From Phycisphaerae bacterium (GTDB lineage: Bacteria > Planctomycetota > Phycisphaerae > Sedimentisphaerales > Anaerobacaceae): DNA of 41,136 bases. Made by a program: the position numbers and the translations under genes. The DNA is taken from contig JAIPFM010000009.1 of assembly GCA_021736645.1 (NCBI GenBank), positions 1-41,136 of the forward strand, read 5' to 3'. The first letter of the stretch is position 1. The number at the start of each line of letters is the position of its first letter. Below are positions 26,161 through 34,686 of the stretch, piece after piece. The notes under the pieces are model-generated. The model was not told where the DNA came from. It saw nothing but the letters and a program-made list of their open reading frames with translations, and made no database searches.

Positions 26161-26874
26161 TCAATTGAGTAACTTGATCCTGCGAAAATTTCCTGTGACC
26201 TGACAGGCTACAAGGCGGCAGAATTCCAGGTGATCCAGGGCTTCTCGTACGGCCTTGCGCGTGGCACAGCACGCTCGTGCCAGGGCTGATTCGCTTTGTC
26301 CTACGCCGGGGTCTGTGGCCAACATCACCAGGATCGAAGCGCGGAGGTTGCCTCCGAAAATGGCACGCATCTGATAGGACGGGTTTTTGTCCATGATCCA
26401 TGGCAATGGGCGGATGGCATCAGGCTTGAGTAATACCGGTTGACACCAAAGTCCCCAGGTTTGACCTGTTTCGCAGGTCGTCTGTTGTGCCATGTCAACA
26501 AGCTTGGGAGATTGGCGGTCTATGTCAAACAGGGGCTTGGGCTGTGACAGAGACTTGCATTGCCGAATAATGAGGTTGAAGTGATCCATTGAATTAATTT
26601 GACGCACCATATCCAAAAGCATGCCCAGTGTGGCGACTTGTGTCTGATCTGATAATTCATTGACCATGTGGATCAGTCGATGGCGACAAACCAGTCGGCA
26701 GTATAGGGAGAGCCATGTCACGGTCATCGGCAATAACCGGGAAAACCCGGGCAACAAACGAGCCGTGTCCACGAGAAGGACCTCGATGTCCGGGGTCTTT
26801 CGTGCAGAGGCTATATTGTACATTGCGCCAACTCGCACCCAGCGAGCCAGGAGTTTGTCAAGCTCTTGAGTCAT
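26161..26874 (-). CDS. Uncharacterised protein with C-terminal winged helix, partner of broken nucleotidyltransferase
   Basis: I do not recognise this 237-residue protein as a named family. Its N-terminal half is helical, with a hydrophobic stretch (LLPMTVTWLSLYCRLVC), and the middle carries TWGLWCQPVLLKPDAIRPLPWIMD. The C-terminal 60 residues look like a winged helix-turn-helix: RASILVMLATD, then SESALARACCATRKAVREAL, then a beta wing ending FRRIKLLN. It overlaps the end of the preceding nucleotidyltransferase remnant by 17 bases, so the two were once co-translated. A winged-helix protein beside a minimal nucleotidyltransferase suggests a toxin-antitoxin-like or defence module, by analogy only. 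This gene itself appears intact. Confidence 0.6.
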   Translation of the reverse strand: MTQELDKLLARWVRVGAMYNIASARKTPDIEVLLVDTARLLPGFSRLLPMTVTWLSLYCRLVCRHRLIHMVNELSDQTQVATLGMLLDMVRQINSMDHFNLIIRQCKSLSQPKPLFDIDRQSPKLVDMAQQTTCETGQTWGLWCQPVLLKPDAIRPLPWIMDKNPSYQMRAIFGGNLRASILVMLATDPGVGQSESALARACCATRKAVREALDHLEFCRLVACQVTGNFRRIKLLN

Positions 26875-27222
26875 TGCATGCTTCCTTCAGTACATCTACA
26901 TACTTCATAGCCCACTGGATCTGGTCAAGATTTGCTTTTCGGGAAGGCACGCGCAGCATGTTTAGATAGGTTCGCACAAAGACCAGCTCTTCGCGCGTGG
27001 GCTTCATGGCTTGGACATCTTCACGATCCTGCGTGTGATTGGCATAACATTTCATGGCCAGTAGATCGCGTCGCAGTCAGTGGTGGTCCTACTGGGGGGC
27101 AGTTGCTCCGTGAGAACGCCTGCAGCACCTCCGGTTAATAAAATGTCAATCGACGTGTCCAAAGGCAAATGGTCACCCAAGGTTTTTAACATATTCAAGA
27201 TTGCTTGCCGGGCCATATCCAT
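26858..27222 (-). pseudogene. Broken minimal nucleotidyltransferase (internal deletion and frameshift)
   Basis: Two pieces in different frames make up this relic. The 5' piece (27222-27052, 56 codons) has the nucleotidyltransferase core: LLTGGAAGVLTEQLPPSRTT then DCD, i.e. the GG motif and DxD. It runs into a stop soon after. The 3' piece (open from 27055 to 26858 and readable a few codons further upstream as DLLAMKCYANHTQDREDVQAM) looks like the C-terminal region of the same family, ending near LDQIQWAMKYVDVLKEA. About 120 residues remain where 190-200 would be expected, so the centre is missing and the frame is shifted at the join near 27055-27070. A short unrelated protein translated from the 3' piece alone is a weaker alternative. 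Confidence 0.6.
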
Positions 27223-27373
27223 GACTGAATTGTATAGTATTAGTAGGCAATTGTAAGAGGCTGGTCAGAAAATTACAGCGTATTTTTCAAGAGAAGCAGT
27301 CCCGTGGGAGGAACCGTTTTCGGTAAAAAGGAAACAAGTCATGCCTGGTCCTCAAGGGCCGCTGAAAAGATTG

Positions 27374-27394
27374 AATATCCAATATCCAACATGG
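27374..27394 (+). repeat. 7-bp tandem repeat (AATATCC type)
   Basis: Units AATATCC, AATATCC, AACATGG: two perfect and one decayed. Confidence 0.7.
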
Positions 27395-27678
27395 AAAACA
27401 ACGGCTGGCTCAACCTTTGGCTGCGACAGCTGCTTTATTCAGATTGCCACGTATGTCCAATGATCAAGGGTGGAAGTCGCTGCGCTCCCTTGTTCTAATT
27501 TGGTATTCGTTTGCAGAAACGTTCATCGACCCTTCAAACGCCAAATCCCTTCGAGGGAAATTGCCGCCATTCTACAAACTCCAAATCGGCTTTCAGCTTT
27601 AAGTACTATGTTCAGGGCTGACCCTCAAGGGGCCTACGCAGCAGCGCAGCGAAGTTCCGTTATGCAAAGAAAGGCCTG

Positions 27679-27699
27679 TAGTCGGTAGTCGGTGAACAG
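27679..27699 (+). repeat. 7-bp tandem repeat (TAGTCGG type)
   Basis: Units TAGTCGG, TAGTCGG, TGAACAG: two perfect and one decayed. Confidence 0.65.
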
Positions 27700-27723
27700 C
27701 GGTGGGCACATAAAGCCAGGGAT

Positions 27724-27751
27724 GAAACTTGAAACCTGAGACCTGAGAGGG
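27724..27751 (+). repeat. 7-bp tandem repeat (GAAACCT type)
   Basis: Units GAAACTT, GAAACCT, GAGACCT, GAGAGGG: stepwise substitutions with a constant period. Confidence 0.7.
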
Positions 27752-27773
27752 CTATCGCCAGGGTGTGAGCCAT

Positions 27774-27794
27774 TTTCAGCGTTCAGCTTTGTGC
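27774..27794 (+). repeat. 7-bp tandem repeat (TTCAGC type)
   Basis: Units TTTCAGC, GTTCAGC, TTTGTGC. Confidence 0.55.
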
Positions 27795-27840
27795 TTTCTA
27801 TGTCTGATTGGTCTATTTCGAATATCATACGCTGGGTATG

Positions 27841-27868
27841 AAAAGAGGGCGGCCAGTGTGGCCGCCCT
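27841..27868 (-). terminator. Intrinsic terminator of the PD40/dockerin gene
   Basis: On the minus strand a GC-rich 9-bp stem (GGGCGGCCA with TGGCCGCCC, 3-base loop) is followed by TCTTTT. It lies about 45 bases past the stop at 27913. Confidence 0.88.
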
Positions 27869-27912
27869 TGTGATCGCGAATCGGTTAGTTGTTATCGAGT
27901 GGGCTGAGTGTC

Positions 27913-29094
27913 TTAAAGGTCATTTGCGTCCATCATGCTTTTGTATTCTATCATATAATCCGCAAGCATCGCCAAATCTTCGGCGTCCACCACACCGTCT
28001 GTGAAGGGCAGTGGCGCAATGTCACATAGAGAATTGTCTGTGGAACCCCAGTTTTCCAGCAGGACATAGACGTCCAGTACATCCACTGCGTCATCACCAT
28101 TGAAGTCAACCAAGGGAGTAACCTCTATCTGCCATAGATCGAACGTTGTGGCAGTGGCCTGCAAATCAGCCGGATCCATACCACCGGACCATTTGTTGCC
28201 ACGATTAAAGTACAGCGTTGGGCAACCAGGTGTAAAACTCAAGTGGTAGTCTCCCTGCTCAAGGGATGTGGTCGGTTCAAAAGGCACAGGCGTTTGCCAG
28301 GGATCGGACACGCTCGATCTGTGGCTGACGTAGATTTCAGGATTGCCGCCGATAGCGGATTGGGTAAAATACAGGGATAGATTGTCAGGTGCGATGGTTG
28401 GGAATGTCTCCAGTCCACCTGTATTAAAGAGGGAGCCCATGTTCTGAGGTTGGCCCCAGGGATCATCCTTGGTTGGACGCGTCGTGACATACAGATCAAA
28501 AAAGCCACGGGAGCCGGATCGTCCGGCGCCATAGGAGTGGAAATAAAGTGACAGCCCATCTGACGAAATGGAAGGGCTGTCATCATAGGCATTCTTATTG
28601 ACGGTCGGCCCCAGATTCACAGGATCGCCCCAGGGGTCGTTGGTTGTTGGCCTGGCACACACCCATAGGTCGCCATTCCCGTATCCGCCGGGTGCAGGTG
28701 CACAACCGCTGACGAACAAAGCGGGCCAGCCATCAGCAAAATAGAGTTCCAATCCATCAGCAGATATACACGGACTGGTTTTGGGACCACTATGATTGAG
28801 TTCGAGTCTGGACGGGGGATTCCACGCATCTTTGACCGTGGCGCGAGTGGCAACCCAGATATCGTTATAACAGGCATCACCACCATGAGGATAAGAAGAT
28901 GCAAAATATAGCTCCAGACCATTGGCCGAGAGGCTCGGTGAACCATCATTGGAGGTCGTGTTGACATTGTTCTCAATGATAGGCATGGGCATTTCGTAGA
29001 CCACATCTGCTCGAATGTTGCGACCCAAGCATAGAATGATACAGATACCCCCGATCCATAGTGATACAGCTTTTGTTGAAAACAACCATTTCAT
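27913..29094 (-). CDS. Secreted PD40 beta-propeller protein with dockerin-like tail
   Basis: This is a 393-residue exported protein. A signal peptide (MKWLFSTKAV and hydrophobic core, cleavage near NIRADV) precedes about five PD40/WD40-like blades. Each blade has a SPSxSxDGLELYF-type motif (SPSLSANGLELYF, SPCISADGLELYF, SPSISSDGLSLYF) and a following ARPTxxDPWG strand. The last 70 residues carry two Asp-rich loops (DFNGDDAVDVLDVYVLLENWG and DGVVDAEDLAMLADYM), the Phycisphaerae-type dockerin I repeat that binds Ca2+ and anchors proteins through cohesins or similar partners. The start at 29094 has GGAAGG upstream. It lies 256 bases after the kinase gene and has its own terminator. Ligand and role are unknown. 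Confidence 0.85.
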   Translation of the reverse strand: MKWLFSTKAVSLWIGGICIILCLGRNIRADVVYEMPMPIIENNVNTTSNDGSPSLSANGLELYFASSYPHGGDACYNDIWVATRATVKDAWNPPSRLELNHSGPKTSPCISADGLELYFADGWPALFVSGCAPAPGGYGNGDLWVCARPTTNDPWGDPVNLGPTVNKNAYDDSPSISSDGLSLYFHSYGAGRSGSRGFFDLYVTTRPTKDDPWGQPQNMGSLFNTGGLETFPTIAPDNLSLYFTQSAIGGNPEIYVSHRSSVSDPWQTPVPFEPTTSLEQGDYHLSFTPGCPTLYFNRGNKWSGGMDPADLQATATTFDLWQIEVTPLVDFNGDDAVDVLDVYVLLENWGSTDNSLCDIAPLPFTDGVVDAEDLAMLADYMIEYKSMMDANDL

Positions 29095-29350
29095 AAGACA
29101 CCTTCCTTTCAAACTAAAAAGTAAACCATGTAACAACACTCAAAAACACCTGTTGGCCAAACATTTGTTCTTCTCTGGCAGCACATGCGACACAGGAAAG
29201 ATTCTGTGCCAAGATTTTTGAAAAAAATAGAAAAGGCACTGAGAATAGGAAAGTAAGGAGAATGTTTGATTCTATGGCCTGACTGGCAGGAGCGACCAAG
29301 AGGGAGTGCTTTAAGCCGGCAAAGATTTTCATTGAAAGGACTTATTTGCA

Positions 29351-32300
29351 CTATGGCAAAGGATCCTTGCCTTCATACAGGGCCTTGATCTCGGGTAGAC
29401 TCAAGGCATGGTTGTAGATGCGTACCTCATCCATTCGGCCGTTCCATGTGGAACCTGGGAAAGGCTGAGATTTACCTAGGCAAACCGGTCCATTATCCAG
29501 GTTTATCTTTCCTCTGGCAGGGGCCGAAGTGTCCAACTCTCCATCGATGTATTGATATATCCTGGTCCCGTTGTAGACACCCACAAGGTGATGCCACTGG
29601 TCGTCATCCAACTCTTTGTGTCCCACCAGAACCCCCAATTCATTACTTTGAACCTCAAGGCCCTGGCAATGGAAACCCACCATGCCGCCAAAGGGTCTCC
29701 TTAGAAACTCCCAGGCATGATTTCCTTTGGTAATAATTGCTTGATAAGGACTGTCGAAGGTTTTCACTTTTATCCACATGGAAATGCTGATCTCACTGAC
29801 GAAATTGTATTGTGCATTCTGCCCACAATCCACCCAGTCACCGTTTCCGTCCAGACTCAGGACATGTCCTCTATCCGGATCGTTTGTCATCTTGGCATCG
29901 CCTATAAACTTTGCCTGCAGTCCGTGTCCGGAAGCATCCTGAATAAATCCGCCCTTTGAATCGGCGCTTGTGAAGGGCCACCATGCCACCAGAGGCTCAA
30001 CCTTGTCAAGGTGGACATGTTGACCGGATTCGTAGAGGTTCAACCTGGCAACCAGTTCATGATTGGACCATTCCTTGGGGTATTGCTTGAGGGCCTCCTT
30101 CTGCCATTTAACGGCAGCAGAGAAATCGCCACACTCTGCTGAAGCGACTGCCAGGCTGGCCAGGCTGGAGGGATCTTGATAATCTGTCAGCTCACAGGCC
30201 TTCTGGGCATACAACCTTGCCTTGTCTCCATTGCGAACATCTGCATCAGCACAGGTAGCCAGGAGGACGGCCAGCTCACGTAGGGATTGGACATGATTCG
30301 GATCAGCATGCAAGACCGCTTCATAGCCTGCCAGAACTCTGTGTGGCTCGTGGCCCTGATGTGTGGCATTTTGAGTGGCCTCATACAGAGCATGTGCCAA
30401 TGCCCTGCGCGCGCTCTGTACAGTCTCTGCCTGAGCAGACACAGACTGTGACATTTCCACTGCTTCGACAAGATCCAGTGCCTGCTTCAGTTGGCCCTCT
30501 TGTAGGCATTGCCAGATGGATACCAGAGTACTGTCCTTTGCCGCCAAGACCTTCTCTGCTTCATACAGACAGGTCTCATCCGTGATTTCACCCTGTGCGC
30601 AAAGGATACGTAAGATGCTTAGTATTTGCCGGGCCTCCTCATGACGGTCCAGATGTGTGAGCGCCATGGCCATGTAAGCCATGGTTTGTGCTTCCGGCAG
30701 GGTGCCTTGGACCTCTGGGATCTCAGCAATGTGCTGCAATGTCCACAACGCATCATCATATTCTTTCAACTCATACTGATTGATGGCAACGGCCGTCACA
30801 TTCCTGAGGACCCTCTGCGTGAAGAATTGGGACGACTGAATATGCTTGTGCCAATTTTTCTGTAGGTACTCGCCGCGTGTCTGACCTCCGCCCAAAACAT
30901 CCCACGTGGGCAGGTCCGGATCAACCTTGGCCAGCCAGATCTCGCTCACAGGATAGGCCAGGTCCAAGGCCAGGTGAGAGCGGTCCGAAGACCAGTTACA
31001 GGACAGAGCCATGGGATCGAGCACATGCCTGCCCTGTCTCTGCTCAACATCAAAGATCCACAATCCGGAAGGCCAGGTCTGGATCCACCCAATGCCCAGG
31101 CTGATCTCCTTGCCATCCGGAGACCAGCGCACAAAATTCAATCCTGGACCAGGCACGACCCATTTTACTAGTTTTTTGCCTGTGGCCAGTTCCAAGATTG
31201 TGAGTTCTCCAGCCACCGCATAGGCCAGGAATCGCTCATTCGGTGACACCTGCATGTGTTGTCCTGGGCAGGGCACGACCTGGGTGGGGGGGAGTGAAGG
31301 TTGGTTGACGTCCACATAACAAAGCATTTCATCCACAGGCGAAACATAGTATAGGCGTGAAGCATGATTCGTCCAACTGGGCCAACTCCCCGCGACCAGG
31401 CGTTGCGCCGTACCACCCCGGGCTGGAATCAGCCAGATTTCCTCGCCATTTCCATAAAGATGATCAGCAGCACGCACAAAGGCAATAAACCGGCCATCCG
31501 AGGACCAAGCCGGGCTCCCCCCTGAGCTGGTCAGTACGCGTGTGTGCCCTGATTCCAGATCCAAGACCTCAATGCCTCGATAACCTGACCAACTGTTTGG
31601 CCTGAAAAGCCCCTGGGCTTTATTATCCCATCGCCACGCGTCGGAACGTGTGTAGGCAAGCTCTTGACCATCTGGAGACCAGGCTGAACTGTTATACGCC
31701 CCCCGTACTATGCGTGCAGCTCTGGAGCCCAACGCGTCAAAGAGACTGGCCACTGTGGGCAGGTAAAAACTCGGACTCGGACTGCCTGACCACATAGGGG
31801 TCAGGTTGTTGGGCATTTCAATGGATTTGCCGGAGACCGTCGCATCACTCATAAAGCGGCTCATGGTCGCCAAGAAATGGCCCCCAAAGGTGTCCTGTAT
31901 TACATCCGACTCCTTTTTGACCTGATCATACTGTTTCATGGCATAAAAGATCTTGGCCAGTGTGGTCCTGTACATGACGTTATTTGGATCTAGAGAAACA
32001 CATTGTTGAGCATCCTGTAGTGCGGCCTGGTAATTCTCCATGCGCCAATAGGTTTCCTGACGCTGATCCAGGAGCACAGGTAATTCTGAATCAATATCGC
32101 ACAGTTCAATGGCCCGGGTGTGGTCTGGCAGTGCCTGTGCCAAATCACCCAGTTCACGCTGGGCCAGAGCACGCAGGGCATAGCCCATATAGTCTTCCGA
32201 ACGTAAGGCAGTAATAGCCTCTGCGTCCTGCTGCATTTTGATGTAGTCATGCAGACCGGCGTGGATCAGTGCCCGGGACTCACGCGCAGCATAGTGGCCA

Positions 32301-33997
32301 GGCTTCAGTTGAAGGGCCTGGTTCAACAACTGCAGGGCCTCATCCGGTGTTTCGACAGTGCGGGCACGAAGATAATAGGCGTCTGCGGTTTTCGGCTTGA
32401 GGCGGTCTGTCTCTTCACGGTGCATTTGGGCCTGAACCGGATCATCTCTTTGCAAGATCTGCGACAACAGGTAATGGGCAGTCCCTGCAATCTGGGATTC
32501 TGCAGTCACCAGAGATGTGAGCTGCGCTTTGGCCTCGTCAAAAGACCCCAGATCGAATAGAATTTGGCCGTGTAACAGAAAGGCGTTTGCATCTGTCACG
32601 CCTGCCAGAATGAGTGGTTCTATTTCGTCTAAGGCTGTCTTAAGGCTGCCTTGAGCATGAAGTCGCTGGGCCCTGGATACACATTGGTCCACCTTGGCCT
32701 GGGTTTCCAGCGTGTCCACAGCGTTCATGGCCAGTTTTACCCGATTATACAGAGAGGCATTCAGTGCCAGGCCAATGAGCAGGGCGGTACCCACTGCAAT
32801 CAGGGTGGTGACCACAGATCGGTGTCGCCGCACATATTTTTTCAGGCAATACCAAGTGCTGGGCCGGCCTGCCAAGACAGGTTCGTGCTTCAGGTGACGC
32901 TGGATATCCGCAGCGAATTCACTGACCGAGCTGTATCGCCGATCGCGATCCTTTTCCAGTGTCTTCATCACAATCCAGTCCAGATCCCGGTCAATTTTGA
33001 TTTTTGAATTTTCAATTTTGGAGGGGTCGGATGCCAACTGTTGCGCCAACCGGGTGCTCGGACGCAAAGGTTCCTGCTCACGGATGATTCGCTCAATCTC
33101 AGAGAAACTCTTATTCTTCAAATCTGCCGCATCAAAGGGCGGTTGGCCTGTCAGCAGTTCATAGAGCAATACGCCAAGGGAATAGACATCTGTACGTGTA
33201 TCCACGTCTTGTACGCTCATGTGGGCCTGTTCAGGGCTCATGTACCCGGGCGTGCCCATGATCTGGGCATGATGTGTAAAGAGTGTTTTTTCCGTCAGGC
33301 ATTGATTCGTCGCCTTGGCAATGCCAAAGTCGATCACCATGGGCACAGGTTGGCCGTCACGGAGCGTGACCATCACATTCGAGGGTTTGATGTCGCGGTG
33401 AATAATCCCCTTCTGGTGGGCATGCTGTACAGCCTGGCAAACCACCAAGAACAGGCCCAACCGCTCACGTGTTCGCATCTGGTGTGTGTCACAGAACTGC
33501 GTGACAGAGACACCTTCCACATATTCCATGACAAAATAAGGACGGCCCGTTTCAGTAGTACCTGCGTCAAATACCCTCGCAATATTGGGATGATTCATCA
33601 CGGCCAGGGCCTGACGCTCGGCCTCAAAGCGAGCAATGACCTGCTTACTATCCATGCCCTGTTTTATCAGCTTTAGTGCCACAAGACGACTAAGAGGGCT
33701 TTTTTGGTGAGCCTTGTATACCACAGCCATACCGCCTTCTCCCACGGTCTCCATGAGTGTGTAGCGGTCGATCACTGTGCCCGTGCCTTCAGTGTTCGAG
33801 GATTGTTCCCCAGTCATCTGCCATCCAAAGACCTCAGAGTCCAGGAATCCATGGGCCGTATTGTGCGAATGAAGAAGTGCTTCAACCTGCTCACAGAGTT
33901 CAGCGTTGTCAGAAAACACACTATTCAGGTATGCCTGACGCTCCGCGTCTGTGTGCATGTCCAGGGCATTGATAAAGGCTGTCTTAACGTCTGTCAT
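29351..33997 (-). CDS. Giant membrane Ser/Thr kinase with TPR, propeller and LamG domains
   Basis: This is a 1548-residue Hanks-type kinase. A short helical N-terminus (1-75) precedes the kinase domain (79 to about 370): glycine loop GEGGMAVVYK (86-95), Lys109, HRDIKPSN (200-207), DFG (223-225) and MSPEQ (253-257). A membrane helix at about 394-414 would put the remaining 1130 residues outside the cytoplasm. That part has TPR-like helices (about 430-740), PD40/TolB-like propeller blades (about 790-1060; WSPDGQELAYTR, WSSDGRFIAFVR, WSPDGKEISLGI), more TPR, and a C-terminal LamG/concanavalin-like domain (LSLDGNGDWVDCG to MDEVRIYNHALSL). It follows the ECF43-like sigma gene by 100 bases and is its probable activator. 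Residues 326-335 come from a 7-bp repeat. Confidence 0.93.
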   Translation of the reverse strand: MTDVKTAFINALDMHTDAERQAYLNSVFSDNAELCEQVEALLHSHNTAHGFLDSEVFGWQMTGEQSSNTEGTGTVIDRYTLMETVGEGGMAVVYKAHQKSPLSRLVALKLIKQGMDSKQVIARFEAERQALAVMNHPNIARVFDAGTTETGRPYFVMEYVEGVSVTQFCDTHQMRTRERLGLFLVVCQAVQHAHQKGIIHRDIKPSNVMVTLRDGQPVPMVIDFGIAKATNQCLTEKTLFTHHAQIMGTPGYMSPEQAHMSVQDVDTRTDVYSLGVLLYELLTGQPPFDAADLKNKSFSEIERIIREQEPLRPSTRLAQQLASDPSKIENSKIKIDRDLDWIVMKTLEKDRDRRYSSVSEFAADIQRHLKHEPVLAGRPSTWYCLKKYVRRHRSVVTTLIAVGTALLIGLALNASLYNRVKLAMNAVDTLETQAKVDQCVSRAQRLHAQGSLKTALDEIEPLILAGVTDANAFLLHGQILFDLGSFDEAKAQLTSLVTAESQIAGTAHYLLSQILQRDDPVQAQMHREETDRLKPKTADAYYLRARTVETPDEALQLLNQALQLKPGHYAARESRALIHAGLHDYIKMQQDAEAITALRSEDYMGYALRALAQRELGDLAQALPDHTRAIELCDIDSELPVLLDQRQETYWRMENYQAALQDAQQCVSLDPNNVMYRTTLAKIFYAMKQYDQVKKESDVIQDTFGGHFLATMSRFMSDATVSGKSIEMPNNLTPMWSGSPSPSFYLPTVASLFDALGSRAARIVRGAYNSSAWSPDGQELAYTRSDAWRWDNKAQGLFRPNSWSGYRGIEVLDLESGHTRVLTSSGGSPAWSSDGRFIAFVRAADHLYGNGEEIWLIPARGGTAQRLVAGSWPSWTNHASRLYYVSPVDEMLCYVDVNQPSLPPTQVVPCPGQHMQVSPNERFLAYAVAGELTILELATGKKLVKWVVPGPGLNFVRWSPDGKEISLGIGWIQTWPSGLWIFDVEQRQGRHVLDPMALSCNWSSDRSHLALDLAYPVSEIWLAKVDPDLPTWDVLGGGQTRGEYLQKNWHKHIQSSQFFTQRVLRNVTAVAINQYELKEYDDALWTLQHIAEIPEVQGTLPEAQTMAYMAMALTHLDRHEEARQILSILRILCAQGEITDETCLYEAEKVLAAKDSTLVSIWQCLQEGQLKQALDLVEAVEMSQSVSAQAETVQSARRALAHALYEATQNATHQGHEPHRVLAGYEAVLHADPNHVQSLRELAVLLATCADADVRNGDKARLYAQKACELTDYQDPSSLASLAVASAECGDFSAAVKWQKEALKQYPKEWSNHELVARLNLYESGQHVHLDKVEPLVAWWPFTSADSKGGFIQDASGHGLQAKFIGDAKMTNDPDRGHVLSLDGNGDWVDCGQNAQYNFVSEISISMWIKVKTFDSPYQAIITKGNHAWEFLRRPFGGMVGFHCQGLEVQSNELGVLVGHKELDDDQWHHLVGVYNGTRIYQYIDGELDTSAPARGKINLDNGPVCLGKSQPFPGSTWNGRMDEVRIYNHALSLPEIKALYEGKDPLP
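32991..33025 (-). repeat. 7-bp tandem repeat inside the kinase domain
   Basis: In the coding direction the units are TCCAAAA, TTGAAAA, TTCAAAA, ATCAAAA, TTGACCG. They encode SKIENSKIKID (residues 326-336) in the C-lobe, just before the conserved DLDWIVMKTLEKD. Confidence 0.85.
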
Positions 33998-34097
33998 CGT
34001 GACACCTCTGCATCAAATTCATCTTCATGGCCTGCTGTGCATTCTCATGCGACAAATGACGGGGAAAATGACAGATTAGTCAATTTTCATGGAAAAA

Positions 34098-34673
34098 TTA
34101 ATTTGCAGGCACAAATTCATCCCCTTTGGACACGTCATTGTGCAGCCATGCCCTGGCAAAGGCCCAGTAGCGGTACGCCGAACGTCGGGATATACCGAGC
34201 AGATCAGCGCCCTGCTGTAGTGTCAGCCCACCATAAAAACTGAGTCGTACCAGTCTGGCTGCCTCCTCATCAATTTGGGCAAGCCGGGTCAGGGCTTCGT
34301 CGAAGATCAGGAGTGTATCCGGTGATGATTCTACGGCCAGGCAGGCATCGTTGAGTTCCATCCGTTTGTTGCTGCCGCCTCGTTTCAGACGTTTCTTATG
34401 ACGTGCCTTATCCACCAGAATGCGTCGCATGGCCTCGGCCGCGGCCCCGAAAAAATGTCTGCGGTTCTCAAAACTGGGGGTGTCTACTCCAATCAGACGA
34501 ATATAGGCCTCATGCACCAGGGCCGTGGCCTGGAGGGTCTGGCCGGGTAGTTCACGGCCAAGCTTTTGTGAGGCCAGCACACGCAATTCCTCATACACCA
34601 ATGGAAGCAGGGCATCAACGGCCCGTTCGTCCCCTTGATCAATGGCATTCAAAATGCGAGTCACATCACTCAT
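34098..34673 (-). CDS. ECF43-like RNA polymerase sigma factor
   Basis: This 191-residue sigma factor has region 2 at about residues 20-90 and region 4 at about 125-180 (LARLAQIDEEAARLVRLSFYGG, then GADLLGISRRSAYRYWAFARAWL). It fits the TIGR02999/ECF43 group, which is typically encoded beside Ser/Thr kinases. Region 2.2, where most ECF factors have an acidic DxED patch to hold core polymerase, reads LQATALVHEAYIRL, with a Thr (T50) and no acid. In the Vibrio EcfP and Xanthomonas EcfK members, kinase phosphorylation of a Thr here supplies the negative charge. AAGGG precedes the ATG. It lies 13 bases after the MazG-like gene and 100 before the kinase. Confidence 0.92.
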   Translation of the reverse strand: MSDVTRILNAIDQGDERAVDALLPLVYEELRVLASQKLGRELPGQTLQATALVHEAYIRLIGVDTPSFENRRHFFGAAAEAMRRILVDKARHKKRLKRGGSNKRMELNDACLAVESSPDTLLIFDEALTRLAQIDEEAARLVRLSFYGGLTLQQGADLLGISRRSAYRYWAFARAWLHNDVSKGDEFVPAN

Positions 34674-34686
34674 TCAGACCCTTTTT

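Larger units (their letters stand above)
27223..27840. other. Gene-free, repeat-rich stretch
   Basis: Over 600 bases have no credible gene; the open frames present have no family pattern and no ribosome site. The stretch holds four separate 7-bp-period repeat tracts, listed individually, and looks like a decayed intergenic island between the nucleotidyltransferase relic and the secreted propeller gene. Confidence 0.6.

Noticed and set aside
27304-27498. 64-codon frame in the repeat-rich island
   Set aside because: Part of it is a translated 7-bp repeat; no protein pattern and no ribosome site.
27374-27794. Clustered short repeats as a possible CRISPR array
   Set aside because: Units are 7 bp, contiguous and of differing sequence, with no spacers and no cas genes.
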